Source: Bacillus_P idriensis_A | Lineage (GTDB): Bacteria > Bacillota > Bacilli > Bacillales > Bacillaceae | Direction: 5' to 3' | Assembly: GCF_050483325.1 (NCBI RefSeq) | Contig: NZ_JBCMYF010000006.1 | Span: 192,429 to 256,428, forward strand | DNA: 64,000 nucleotides | Part shown: piece by piece, positions 34,938-43,184 of the stretch | Layout: each line of letters begins with the position of its first letter | How positions within the stretch are numbered: position 1 is the stretch's first letter | Notes under the pieces: generated by a model | Database searches by the model: none | What the model was told of the DNA's origin: nothing | Seen by the model: the letters and a program-made list of their open reading frames with translations, nothing else | Made by a program: the position numbers and the translations under genes

Positions 34938-36056
34938 ATGACAACAACACGGGGTCTAGAAGGAGTAGTTGCTACTACTTCATCTGTAAGTTCTATTATT
35001 GATGATACTCTTACATATGCGGGGTATAATATCGATGATTTAGCAGAGAATGCTAGTTTCGAAGAGGTCGTTTATTTATTGTGGCATAGAAAGCTTCCAA
35101 CGAAAGACCAGCTTGCCGAAATCAAAAAAGAACTTGCTGAGAATGCTGAAATACCGCAGGAGGTTGTCGATCACTTTAAATCATACGATTTAAAAGCTGT
35201 ACATCCGATGGCTGCTCTGCGCACAGCTGTATCTCTTCTTGGCTTGTTTGACAGTGAAGCAGATGTAATGGATCCGGAAGCTAACTACCGCAAAGCGATC
35301 CGCCTTCAGGCTAAACTGCCGACAATTGTTTCAGCATTCGCCCGCATCCGAAAGGGACTTGAGCCTATTAAACCAAAATCAGATGCTAGTTTAGCAGCGA
35401 ACTTCCTGTATACTTTAACTGGTGAAGAGCCGAGCGATGTAGCAGTTGAAGCATTCAACAAAGCGCTGGTTCTTCATGCAGATCATGAGCTCAATGCATC
35501 TACATTTACAGCACGGGTATGTGTAGCAACATTATCTGATGTATATTCAGGGGTGACTGCAGCAATCGGAGCACTTAAAGGTCCTCTTCATGGCGGTGCT
35601 AATGAAGCTGTAATGAAAATGCTCAAGGAAATCGGCGATGTTGATAACGCTGAGTCATATGTGCATGAAAAGTTCGCACGCAAAGAAAAAATTATGGGCT
35701 TTGGACACCGTGTGTACCGCCAGGGTGATCCTAGAGCGAAACATCTGAAGGAAATGTCTGAAAAATTGACGAACCTCACTGGTGAGCCAAAATGGTTTAA
35801 AATTTCTACAAAAATTGAAGAAGTCGTAACAAGTGAAAAATCCATTCCGCCAAACGTAGATTTTTATTCAGCATCTATGTACCACAGCTTAGGAATCGAT
35901 CATGATTTGTTCACGCCTATCTTTGCTGTCAGCCGTGTATCCGGATGGCTCGCTCATATTCTTGAGCAATATGAGAACAACCGTCTGATCCGCCCTCGTG
36001 CAGATTATACAGGACCTGACATGCAGAAATATGTTCCAATCGAACAGCGCGGCTAA
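34938..36056 (+). CDS. citZ: Citrate synthase
   Basis: Condenses acetyl-CoA and oxaloacetate to citrate, the entry reaction of the TCA cycle. Type II short-form enzyme of 372 residues with catalytic motifs LHADHELNAST, GFGHRVYRQGDPR and RPRADYTGP. Start ATG 34938 follows AAAGGAGAG; the frame is open from 34884. It heads the citZ-icd-mdh group, but hairpins and two tandem repeat units separate it from icd, so downstream expression may be reduced. CcpA control through the leader cre site is likely. Confidence 0.97.
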   Translation: MTTTRGLEGVVATTSSVSSIIDDTLTYAGYNIDDLAENASFEEVVYLLWHRKLPTKDQLAEIKKELAENAEIPQEVVDHFKSYDLKAVHPMAALRTAVSLLGLFDSEADVMDPEANYRKAIRLQAKLPTIVSAFARIRKGLEPIKPKSDASLAANFLYTLTGEEPSDVAVEAFNKALVLHADHELNASTFTARVCVATLSDVYSGVTAAIGALKGPLHGGANEAVMKMLKEIGDVDNAESYVHEKFARKEKIMGFGHRVYRQGDPRAKHLKEMSEKLTNLTGEPKWFKISTKIEEVVTSEKSIPPNVDFYSASMYHSLGIDHDLFTPIFAVSRVSGWLAHILEQYENNRLIRPRADYTGPDMQKYVPIEQRG

Positions 36057-36111
36057 TCTTATTTAAAGATTAGAGGCCTATTATAGTGAAAGCTGGACCG
36101 GCCTCTTATTG
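36054..36111 (+). terminator. Two hairpins after citZ
   Basis: CTAATCTT pairs with AAAGATTAG around ATT, then AGAGGCC (36073-36079) pairs with GGCCTCT around about 21 nt, followed by TATT. The T run is short, so termination may be partial. Confidence 0.5.
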
Positions 36112-36123
36112 ATAAATCAGCAG

Positions 36124-36388
36124 CCAGGCGGTTCCGCTACTCTAAGCTGTCTAGCTCCATCGCCTAACTCCTCGGCCAGAACGGCTCCGCCAGTAAAGGC
36201 AAAAAGCGCCTTTCCTGTCGGATCCTTATCTGTCTGTCGGAGCTAACCAGTCGGTTCCGCTTTTCTAGCTGTCTAGCTCCATCGCCTAACTCCTCGGCCA
36301 GAACAAAATCCCCCAAAAAGTCAAAACCGGACTTTTCGGGTGATTTCTTATCTGTCTGTCGGAGCTGACCAGGCGATTCCGCTTTTCT
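36124..36388 (+). repeat. Intergenic repeat locus F: tail fragment plus two tandem 122-bp units
   Basis: A right-end fragment (36124-36143) is followed by unit F1 (36145-36266) and unit F2 (36267-36388), both 122 bp. F1 carries a GGCTCC/GGATCC-type hairpin. F2 carries the AAAATCCCC-type hairpin (pairing with GGGTGATTT and AAAAGTC/GACTTTT). F2 also keeps ATCGCCT complementary to AGGCGAT. The array ends about 15 nt before the icd ribosome binding site. Confidence 0.88.
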
Positions 36389-36418
36389 AAATATAATACA
36401 TAACTGGAGGTAATTATT

Positions 36419-37687
36419 TTGACACAAGCACAAAAAATTACAGTAACAGATGGAGTATTAAACGTACCTAACAATCCAATCATTCCATTTATCGAAGGGG
36501 ACGGAATTGGTCCTGATATCTGGGCGGCAGCTTCACGCGTTTTAGAAGCGGCAGTTGATAAAGCGTATAATGGCGAAAAGAAAATTGAGTGGAAAGAAGT
36601 TTTAGCAGGAGAAAAAGCATTTAACAAGACTGGAGAATGGCTCCCTGAAGAAACACTTGATGTGATCCGCGAATATTTCATCGCGATTAAAGGACCTCTA
36701 ACGACTCCAGTAGGCGGAGGAATCCGCTCATTGAATGTTGCTCTTCGTCAAGAGCTTGATTTGTTCACTTGCCTTCGTCCTGTACGCTACTTTAATGGAG
36801 TTCCTTCTCCAATTAAGCGTCCTGAAGATACAGACATGGTCATTTTCCGCGAAAATACGGAAGATATCTATGCAGGAATTGAGTATGCTAAAGGATCTGA
36901 GGAAGTAGAAAAATTGATTTCATTCCTTAAAAATGAGTTAGGCGTTAATAAAATCCGCTTCCCTGAAACTTCAGGCATCGGCATTAAGCCTGTTTCTGAA
37001 GAAGGAACTCAGCGTCTAGTGCGTGCTGCAATTAATTATGCGATTAAAGAAGGCCGCAAATCAGTTACTCTTGTTCACAAAGGAAACATCATGAAGTATA
37101 CTGAAGGTGCCTTCAAGAACTGGGGCTATGAATTGGCTGAAAAAGAATTCGGAGATCAAGTGTTTACTTGGGCTGAATATGACCGCATCGTTGAAAAAGA
37201 CGGCAAGGATGCTGCAAACAAAGCACAGCAGGATGCAGAAGCAGCCGGCAAAATCATTGTAAAAGATTCTATCGCAGATATCTTCCTTCAGCAGATCTTA
37301 ACTCGTCCGCGTGAATTTGACGTAGTTGCTACAATGAATTTAAATGGAGACTACATTTCTGATGCTCTTGCTGCTCAAGTAGGCGGAATCGGGATTGCTC
37401 CAGGAGCAAATATCAATTATGAAACTGGACATGCTATCTTTGAAGCTACGCACGGTACAGCTCCTAAATACGCAGGACTTGATAAAGTAAATCCATCATC
37501 TGTCATTCTTTCCGGTGTATTAATGCTTGAGCACTTAGGGTGGAATGAAGCAGCTAAATTAGTTGTTGATGCAATGGAACAATCAATCTCAGACAAAGTA
37601 GTTACGTATGACTTTGCGCGTTTAATGGACGGCGCTAAAGAAGTAAAATGCTCTGAGTTCGCTGATGCGTTAATCAGCAAAATGTAA
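36419..37687 (+). CDS. icd: Isocitrate dehydrogenase (NADP)
   Basis: Oxidative decarboxylation of isocitrate to 2-oxoglutarate in the TCA cycle. The 422-residue protein has the substrate loop GGGIRSLNVALRQELDLF with the Ser that is phosphorylated in enteric enzymes, plus ETGHAIFEATHGTAPKYAG for NADP binding. Start is TTG 36419 behind TGGAGG. It lies between citZ and mdh; an attenuator-like hairpin separates it from mdh. The repeat array upstream is the only unusual neighbour. Confidence 0.97.
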   Translation: MTQAQKITVTDGVLNVPNNPIIPFIEGDGIGPDIWAAASRVLEAAVDKAYNGEKKIEWKEVLAGEKAFNKTGEWLPEETLDVIREYFIAIKGPLTTPVGGGIRSLNVALRQELDLFTCLRPVRYFNGVPSPIKRPEDTDMVIFRENTEDIYAGIEYAKGSEEVEKLISFLKNELGVNKIRFPETSGIGIKPVSEEGTQRLVRAAINYAIKEGRKSVTLVHKGNIMKYTEGAFKNWGYELAEKEFGDQVFTWAEYDRIVEKDGKDAANKAQQDAEAAGKIIVKDSIADIFLQQILTRPREFDVVATMNLNGDYISDALAAQVGGIGIAPGANINYETGHAIFEATHGTAPKYAGLDKVNPSSVILSGVLMLEHLGWNEAAKLVVDAMEQSISDKVVTYDFARLMDGAKEVKCSEFADALISKM

Positions 37688-37698
37688 GGAAACCAGTA

Positions 37699-37732
37699 AG
37701 GCTATTTTTCATCATTGAAAAATAGCCTTATC
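37699..37732 (+). terminator. Hairpin between icd and mdh
   Basis: AAGGCTATTTTTC pairs with GAAAAATAGCCTT around ATCATT. The following sequence is ATCATACA with no T run, so it may stabilise the icd end or attenuate rather than fully terminate. Confidence 0.6.
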
Positions 37733-37757
37733 ATACATAGTAAAGGGGATGTTTTGA

Positions 37758-38696
37758 ATGGGAATGAAACGCAAAAAGGTTTCAGTGATCGGTGCTGGCT
37801 TTACTGGTGCGACAACTGCTTTCTTATTAGCTCAAAAAGAACTTTCAGATGTCGTATTAGTAGATATCCCTCAGCTGGAGAATCCTACTAAAGGTAAAGC
37901 TTTAGATATGCTGGAAGCAAGCCCTGTTCAAGGATTTGATGCTAATATTATTGGAACAAGTGATTATGCAGATACAGCTGATTCTGATATTGTCATCATT
38001 ACAGCAGGCATCGCCCGCAAACCTGGCATGAGCCGGGATGACTTAGTTCAAACAAACCAAAAAATTATGAAAAGCGTTACAAAAGAAATTGTGAAATACT
38101 CTCCAAATACAATCATCATTGTTTTAACAAATCCTGTCGATGCGATGACATACACTGTGTATAAAGAATCAGGATTCCCGAAAAGCCGTGTAATCGGACA
38201 ATCAGGAGTACTTGATACAGCCCGTTTCCGTACATTCGTAGCACAAGAGCTGAATCTTTCAGTGAAAGATGTAACAGGTTTTGTACTGGGCGGACACGGA
38301 GACGATATGGTGCCGCTCGTACGCTACTCATATGCAGGCGGTATTCCCCTTGAAACATTAATCCCGAAAGACCGTTTAGAAGCAATCGTTGAGAGAACAC
38401 GCAAAGGCGGCGGAGAGATTGTTAACTTATTAGGCAATGGCAGCGCGTATTATGCTCCAGCCGCTTCATTAGTTGAAATGTCAGAAGCGATCCTTAAAGA
38501 TCAGCGCCGTGTAATCCCTGCAATTGTTTACCTCGAAGGTGAATATGGCTATAAAGGAATTTACTTAGGCGTTCCAACGATCCTTGGAGGAAACGGCCTT
38601 GAGCAAATTATTGAGCTTGAATTAACCACTGACGAAAGTGAAGCTTTAACAAAGTCCGCAGAATCTGTAAAAAGCGTCATGAAAGTTCTTACGTAA
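37758..38696 (+). CDS. mdh: Malate dehydrogenase
   Basis: Reversible NAD-linked oxidation of malate to oxaloacetate, closing the TCA cycle. LDH-like type of 312 residues with VIGAGFTGATTAF (nucleotide binding), the malate-specific loop ARKPGMSRDD, LTNPVDAMTY and the catalytic His in GGHGDDMVPLV. Start ATG 37758 follows AAAGGGG; an ATG two codons later is also possible. A hairpin at 38704-38731 follows, then a perfect cre and the MaoC-like gene. Confidence 0.97.
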   Translation: MGMKRKKVSVIGAGFTGATTAFLLAQKELSDVVLVDIPQLENPTKGKALDMLEASPVQGFDANIIGTSDYADTADSDIVIITAGIARKPGMSRDDLVQTNQKIMKSVTKEIVKYSPNTIIIVLTNPVDAMTYTVYKESGFPKSRVIGQSGVLDTARFRTFVAQELNLSVKDVTGFVLGGHGDDMVPLVRYSYAGGIPLETLIPKDRLEAIVERTRKGGGEIVNLLGNGSAYYAPAASLVEMSEAILKDQRRVIPAIVYLEGEYGYKGIYLGVPTILGGNGLEQIIELELTTDESEALTKSAESVKSVMKVLT

Positions 38697-38703
38697 TAAC
38701 TCT

Positions 38704-38736
38704 GAAGGTGGAGAGAGATCTCTCCAGCTTCTTTGC
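38704..38736 (+). terminator. Terminator-like hairpin after mdh
   Basis: GAAGGTGGAGA pairs with TCTCCAGCTTC (one mismatch) around GAGATC, followed by a short T stretch. Confidence 0.6.
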
Positions 38737-38745
38737 AAAAGAAAT

Positions 38746-38759
38746 TGTAAACGTTTTCA
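38746..38759 (+). promoter_or_regulatory. Perfect cre site before the MaoC-like gene
   Basis: TGTAAACGTTTTCA matches TGWAANCGNTNWCA at every position. It lies 20 nt before the start codon and directly after the mdh hairpin, a position suited to blocking transcription in the presence of glucose. Confidence 0.8.
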
Positions 38760-38779
38760 CTTTTGGGGGGTGACCGAAA

Positions 38780-39256
38780 ATGCTGCTTGGCAAAAAAAGA
38801 AAACTTGGGAGACAAATAGATGAAATTACTACAGGGGAAAAATTAACTCTTACAGAGAAGATTGAAGATAAAGATCTGCTCCTGTATCTTGGTCTGACAA
38901 ATGATGCAAACCCGCTGTACATTCAGCATGACTATGCCTCGTTAACACCTTATGAAAAACCGATTGTACCAAGCATCATGCTAACAGGAATTATTACTTC
39001 TGCTGTTTCAAAATATTTACCGGGACCGGGAAGTCACATTCTGCAGCAGAATCTTTCGTTTCCTGTGCCGGTCTTTCATTACAGCATGATTCAATTTTTC
39101 TTTGAAGTTACAGATGTTAATAAAGCAGAGAATCAGATTACCTTGAGTGTAGAAGCTCAAAATGAAAAAGATGTGACTGTTATCGAAGGATCGATCATCG
39201 TTGTACCGCCTGTTCAGCTTTCTTCAATGGACGGCCATGCTCTTGAAAATTTTTAA
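38780..39256 (+). CDS. MaoC-like hot-dog dehydratase family protein
   Basis: Protein of 158 residues with the MaoC hydratase motif (LTNDANPLYIQHDYA, about residues 38-52, then PIVPSIMLTGI), which carries the Asp and His used by R-specific enoyl-CoA hydratases. It probably acts on a short or medium acyl thioester; no adjacent fatty-acid gene defines it. Start ATG 38780 follows GGGGGGTG. It lies between mdh and phoP, preceded by a perfect cre site, implying low expression on glucose. I do not know a gene symbol. Confidence 0.8.
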   Translation: MLLGKKRKLGRQIDEITTGEKLTLTEKIEDKDLLLYLGLTNDANPLYIQHDYASLTPYEKPIVPSIMLTGIITSAVSKYLPGPGSHILQQNLSFPVPVFHYSMIQFFFEVTDVNKAENQITLSVEAQNEKDVTVIEGSIIVVPPVQLSSMDGHALENF

Positions 39257-39421
39257 ATCGGTGATACCAGCGGCCTAAAACGGCTGCTGGTATTTTTTTA
39301 GAATCATTTTCCTTTCCTTCTGCTAAAAATACAATAGGAATTTGTCTGCTTTTATTGGTCAATCTAAAGAATAGTAACCTTCATGTTTTGAGCAGGATCA
39401 GTATGATCTGAAAGAAAACAT

Positions 39422-39449
39422 TTGTTCAATTGCATCTATCCTCTATAAT
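39422..39449 (+). promoter_or_regulatory. Possible phoP promoter
   Basis: TTGTTC (39422-39427), a 16-nt spacer and TATAAT (39444-39449). Confidence 0.5.
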
Positions 39450-39513
39450 GGAGATATAAAAAGAGATAAGCAATTTGGATTGTTTGGGGTAAAACTATTT
39501 GGTGGAGGCTTAT

Positions 39514-40233
39514 ATGAGTAAGAAAATTCTGGTCGTAGACGACGAACAATCAATTTTAACCTTGCTTCAATACAATCTTATTCAAGCGGGTTTTGAAGTA
39601 ATTACAGCAATCGATGGAGAAGAAGGTCTTGAAAAGGGACTGAATGAATCACCAGATTTAATGGTTCTTGATCTCATGCTTCCAAAAATGGACGGCATCG
39701 AGGTATGCAAACAGCTCAGACAAAAGAAAATCATGGTGCCGATTTTGATGCTGACAGCAAAAGATGATGAATTTGATAAAGTTCTTGGCTTAGAGCTTGG
39801 CGCAGATGATTATATGACAAAGCCTTTTAGTCCACGGGAAGTTGTTGCGAGGGTTAAAGCCATTTTAAGAAGAACACAGACATCATCTGATACAGAAATT
39901 AAAGAGCTTGATACTTCTGAAAGAATGATGATTGGAGACCTTAAAATCCTTCCGGAACATTACGAAGCATATTACGGGGATGAACGTCTTGAGCTGACTC
40001 CTAAAGAATTTGAGCTTCTTGTTTATTTAGCCAGACATAAGGGGCGCGTGCTGACGCGGGATCAGCTGCTGAGTGCTGTCTGGAACTATGATTTTGCCGG
40101 AGATACGCGAATAGTTGACGTGCATATCAGCCACTTGCGTGAAAAAATAGAGCGGAATACCAAAAAGCCGCTTTACATAAAAACGATAAGGGGACTGGGA
40201 TACAAGCTCGAGGAGCCTAGAATGGATGAATAG
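39514..40233 (+). CDS. phoP: Phosphate response regulator PhoP
   Basis: OmpR-type response regulator for phosphate starvation. Receiver domain residues 1-120 have the acidic pocket (Asp9, Asp10) and phospho-acceptor Asp53 (VLDLMLPKMDG), plus Lys in MTKPFSP. The C-terminal winged helix (about 140-235) ends in HISHLREKIERN and IRGLGYKL. ATG 39514 follows GGTGGAGG and gives 239 residues; the frame is open from 39499. phoR overlaps its end by 8 nt. Confidence 0.97.
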   Translation: MSKKILVVDDEQSILTLLQYNLIQAGFEVITAIDGEEGLEKGLNESPDLMVLDLMLPKMDGIEVCKQLRQKKIMVPILMLTAKDDEFDKVLGLELGADDYMTKPFSPREVVARVKAILRRTQTSSDTEIKELDTSERMMIGDLKILPEHYEAYYGDERLELTPKEFELLVYLARHKGRVLTRDQLLSAVWNYDFAGDTRIVDVHISHLREKIERNTKKPLYIKTIRGLGYKLEEPRMDE

Positions 40234-41986
40234 GTTTCGTTCACGCCTGATTTTTGCTCTGATCACGCTGATCATTGCGGTTTTAATTGGCCTTGGGCTG
40301 CTTCTTGGACAAATTTTCGGCAGTTATTATATGAATTCCTTTCAAGAGCGGATAAAAGAAGAAGCAAAAATAACGGACCTTTTGATCAAGGAAAAGGGAT
40401 TTACATCACCTGATTTCGATTCGTTTCTTAAAAACTACAGCGAAACAATCAAATCTCATATTACCATTTATGATCGAAACGGAAATGTATTAAAGGATGC
40501 GGGGCCTTTTCAGCAGGATCATGAGGCAATTGCAAAAGAAATTCTTATAAAACACCGCAATTCAAGCAAAGGATTCAAACTCAATATCGAGGAAGAAAAT
40601 CTTTATTTCTATGGTTTGCCTTACATTGAAAATGATGTGAAGCAGGGCTATATTATTCTTAGCTCAACAGAAAATTCCTTAAAGAAAATCAATCAGCAAA
40701 TATGGGGTCTTCTTATTGCGAGCCTTGGTTTGGCTCTTCTCGTTATTCTCCTGCTTGCTGTAAGGATTACTTCCCGTTATACAAAACCGATTGAATCCGC
40801 CACAAAAGTGGCTATGGAGCTTGCAAAAGGAAATTATAAAGCGAGAACGTATGAAGACCATCTTGATGAAACCGGCATGCTCAGTCAATCCATCAATGTT
40901 CTGGCAAGAAATCTCCAGGATATGAACCGTGCTCAGGAAATGCAGCAGGACCGTCTCCAGACATTAATAGAAAACATGGGCAGCGGCTTGATTTTGATTG
41001 ATGGAAGAGGATACATCAATCTAGTCAATCGCGCCTATAAAGAATTATTCAATATAGAGTCCACCGACTTTTTATATAAGCTTTATTATGAAGCCTTTCA
41101 GCATAAAGAAATTGTTGATCTGGTAGAGCACATCTTTATGACCGAAATCAAGGCGAGAAAACAGCTGCATCTTCCTCTTAAAATAGAACGCAGACATTTT
41201 GAAGTATACGGTGCGCCGATTATTGGCACCAATGATGAATGGAAAGGCATCGTTCTTGTTTTTCATGATATTACGGAACTGAAAAAGCTTGAGCAAATGA
41301 GAAAAGACTTCGTTGCGAATGTATCACATGAGCTGAAAACGCCAATTACATCCATTAAGGGCTTTACCGAAACGCTGCTTGACGGAGCACTCGAGGACAG
41401 GCAGACCCTGGAGTATTTTCTATCCATTATTCTTAAAGAGAGTGACAGACTGCAAACCTTGATTCAGGACTTGCTTGACTTATCAAAAATAGAACAGCAG
41501 GGCTTTAAGCTCAACCTTCAAAACTGCAATGCAAAGGAAATTCTTGAAGAAGTCATTATCATTCTTAGGAGCAAAGCAGATGAGAAAGAAATAGAGTTAT
41601 CACTTCACGTGAATTCTGATGAACTGTTTGTGTTTGGGGATGTGTACCGTCTAAAGCAAATCTTTATTAATCTGATTAGCAATGCCTTGAACTATACACC
41701 TAAAGGCGGCAAAGTCCAGGTGTTTTTAAAAGACGGGGAAAGTCACGCAGCATTTATTGTCAGTGATACAGGAATTGGAATTGAAAAAGAAGAAATTCCA
41801 AGGATTTTTGAACGTTTTTACAGAGTAGATAAAGCGAGAAGCCGAAATTCGGGCGGAACAGGGCTTGGACTTGCTATTGTTAAGCATTTGGTTGAAGCGC
41901 ATAAGGGGCAGATTTTTGTGAACAGCACGGTAGGTGAAGGAACTACTTTCACAGTAAAACTGAAAAAAAATCATCATTTGGAGTAG
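40226..41986 (+). CDS. phoR: Phosphate sensor histidine kinase PhoR
   Basis: Membrane sensor kinase paired with PhoP. Order in 586 residues: transmembrane helix about 8-30, extracytoplasmic sensor domain 31-155, second transmembrane helix about 158-180, HAMP 181-235, PAS about 245-350, HisKA with phospho-acceptor His near 368 (NVSHELKTPITSIKG), and HATPase with INLISNALNYTPKGG, DTGIGIEKEEI and GGTGLGLAIVK. The ATG 40226 overlaps phoP by 8 nt, coupling translation of the pair. A strong terminator follows at 42078. Confidence 0.97.
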   Translation: MNRFRSRLIFALITLIIAVLIGLGLLLGQIFGSYYMNSFQERIKEEAKITDLLIKEKGFTSPDFDSFLKNYSETIKSHITIYDRNGNVLKDAGPFQQDHEAIAKEILIKHRNSSKGFKLNIEEENLYFYGLPYIENDVKQGYIILSSTENSLKKINQQIWGLLIASLGLALLVILLLAVRITSRYTKPIESATKVAMELAKGNYKARTYEDHLDETGMLSQSINVLARNLQDMNRAQEMQQDRLQTLIENMGSGLILIDGRGYINLVNRAYKELFNIESTDFLYKLYYEAFQHKEIVDLVEHIFMTEIKARKQLHLPLKIERRHFEVYGAPIIGTNDEWKGIVLVFHDITELKKLEQMRKDFVANVSHELKTPITSIKGFTETLLDGALEDRQTLEYFLSIILKESDRLQTLIQDLLDLSKIEQQGFKLNLQNCNAKEILEEVIIILRSKADEKEIELSLHVNSDELFVFGDVYRLKQIFINLISNALNYTPKGGKVQVFLKDGESHAAFIVSDTGIGIEKEEIPRIFERFYRVDKARSRNSGGTGLGLAIVKHLVEAHKGQIFVNSTVGEGTTFTVKLKKNHHLE

Positions 41987-42077
41987 GTTTACATTATTTT
42001 TACATCACATTTAATTTTTCTTAATAAAGTGCTGATAATATAATAAGTGAAAACCCCTTCATCCAAGGAGCCAATCT

Positions 42078-42118
42078 TTTGGACGAGAACATTCCCTGTT
42101 CTCGTCCCTTTTTTTGTT
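42078..42118 (+). terminator. Terminator after phoR
   Basis: GGACGAGAACA pairs with TGTTCTCGTCC around TTCCC, then C followed by TTTTTTT. Confidence 0.92.
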
Positions 42119-42145
42119 CTAATAGTTAAAATACTTCCAAAAAAA

Positions 42146-42173
42146 TGAAACCTTTTCACCTGACCTGCGTAAA
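42146..42173 (+). promoter_or_regulatory. Sigma-W-type ECF promoter of hflK-hflC
   Basis: TGAAAC (42146-42151), a 16-nt spacer and CGTA (42168-42171) match the B. subtilis sigma-W consensus TGAAAC-N16-CGTA exactly, and CTTTT follows the -35 as in many sigma-W promoters. The predicted start is about 25 nt before the hflK ATG. No competing sigma-A promoter is evident in this gap. Confidence 0.75.
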
Positions 42174-42203
42174 TATTTGTGAAGGTGAAAAGGGGGCAAA
42201 GAA

Positions 42204-43184
42204 ATGATCAGCATCAAGCGCATTTATACAATAATCGGAGCTGTCTTATTAGTTATTATTCTAGCTATTTTGGCATTTACTACCTGGTATACGGTGGATG
42301 AATCGGATCAGGCTGTAATTATCACATTTGGCGAAGTGGAAGAGGGCATCAGTGAACCCGGTCTTCACTTTAAAATGCCGTGGCCGATTCAATCTGTAGA
42401 AAAACTGTCAAAAGAAACATTCAGTCTTCAGTTTGGCTATACAGAAAAGGATGGAGATGTAAAATCATTTCCAAAAGACACAAAAATGATTACAGGTGAT
42501 GAAAATATTGTTTTGGCTGATATGGTTGTGCAATGGAAAATAACCAGTCCTGAAAAATATTTATTTAACTCTGAGGATCCTCAGGAAATATTATATGATG
42601 CAACATCTGCATCTTTAAGAAGTATTATCGGAAGTTCAATTATTGATGATGCACTAACATCCGGAAAGGTAGAAATTGAGGAAGATGTACAGGAACTGTT
42701 GATCTCCCTTGTGGAAAAATACGATATCGGGATCTCTATTCTTGCAGTTAAGCTTCAGGATGTGGATCTGCCGAATGATGAGGTGCGCAAAGCCTTTACA
42801 GATGTAACAAGTGCACGTGAAACAATGAACACAAAAATAAACGAAGCAAAAAAATATTCAAATCAGCGGACTCAAGAAGCAGAGGGAGAAAAAAATGCAT
42901 TAATCTCAAAAGCTGAAGGGGATAAAACGGCAAGAATTGAGAAAGCACGCGGTGAGGTAGCTACATTCAATGCCGTTCTGGGTGAATACCAGAATGCTGA
43001 AGGGATTACAGAGAAACGTTTGATTCTTGAAACCATCGATCAAGTACTGCCGGAAGCAACTATTTATTTCATGAAAGATGACGGCAGCACAATGAAGTAT
43101 TTCCCAATCGGCGAAATGCAAAAGCAAGCAGAGACAAAGCCAAAAGCATCAGGTGAAGAAGGAAGTGAAAAAAATGGCCAATGA
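42204..43184 (+). CDS. hflK: HflK-like SPFH/prohibitin membrane protein
   Basis: SPFH-domain protein that, with HflC, modulates the membrane protease FtsH in enteric bacteria. A single N-terminal transmembrane helix (about residues 9-28) precedes the SPFH domain with DQAVIITFGEVEEGISEPGL and a later coiled segment rich in Glu, Lys and Ala (about 205-265). It ends in a hydrophilic tail (ETKPKASGEEGSEKNGQ). Start ATG 42204 follows AAAGGGGG. hflC begins within its last 11 nt, so the pair is co-translated. B. subtilis lacks this pair at this locus. Confidence 0.88.
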   Translation: MISIKRIYTIIGAVLLVIILAILAFTTWYTVDESDQAVIITFGEVEEGISEPGLHFKMPWPIQSVEKLSKETFSLQFGYTEKDGDVKSFPKDTKMITGDENIVLADMVVQWKITSPEKYLFNSEDPQEILYDATSASLRSIIGSSIIDDALTSGKVEIEEDVQELLISLVEKYDIGISILAVKLQDVDLPNDEVRKAFTDVTSARETMNTKINEAKKYSNQRTQEAEGEKNALISKAEGDKTARIEKARGEVATFNAVLGEYQNAEGITEKRLILETIDQVLPEATIYFMKDDGSTMKYFPIGEMQKQAETKPKASGEEGSEKNGQ

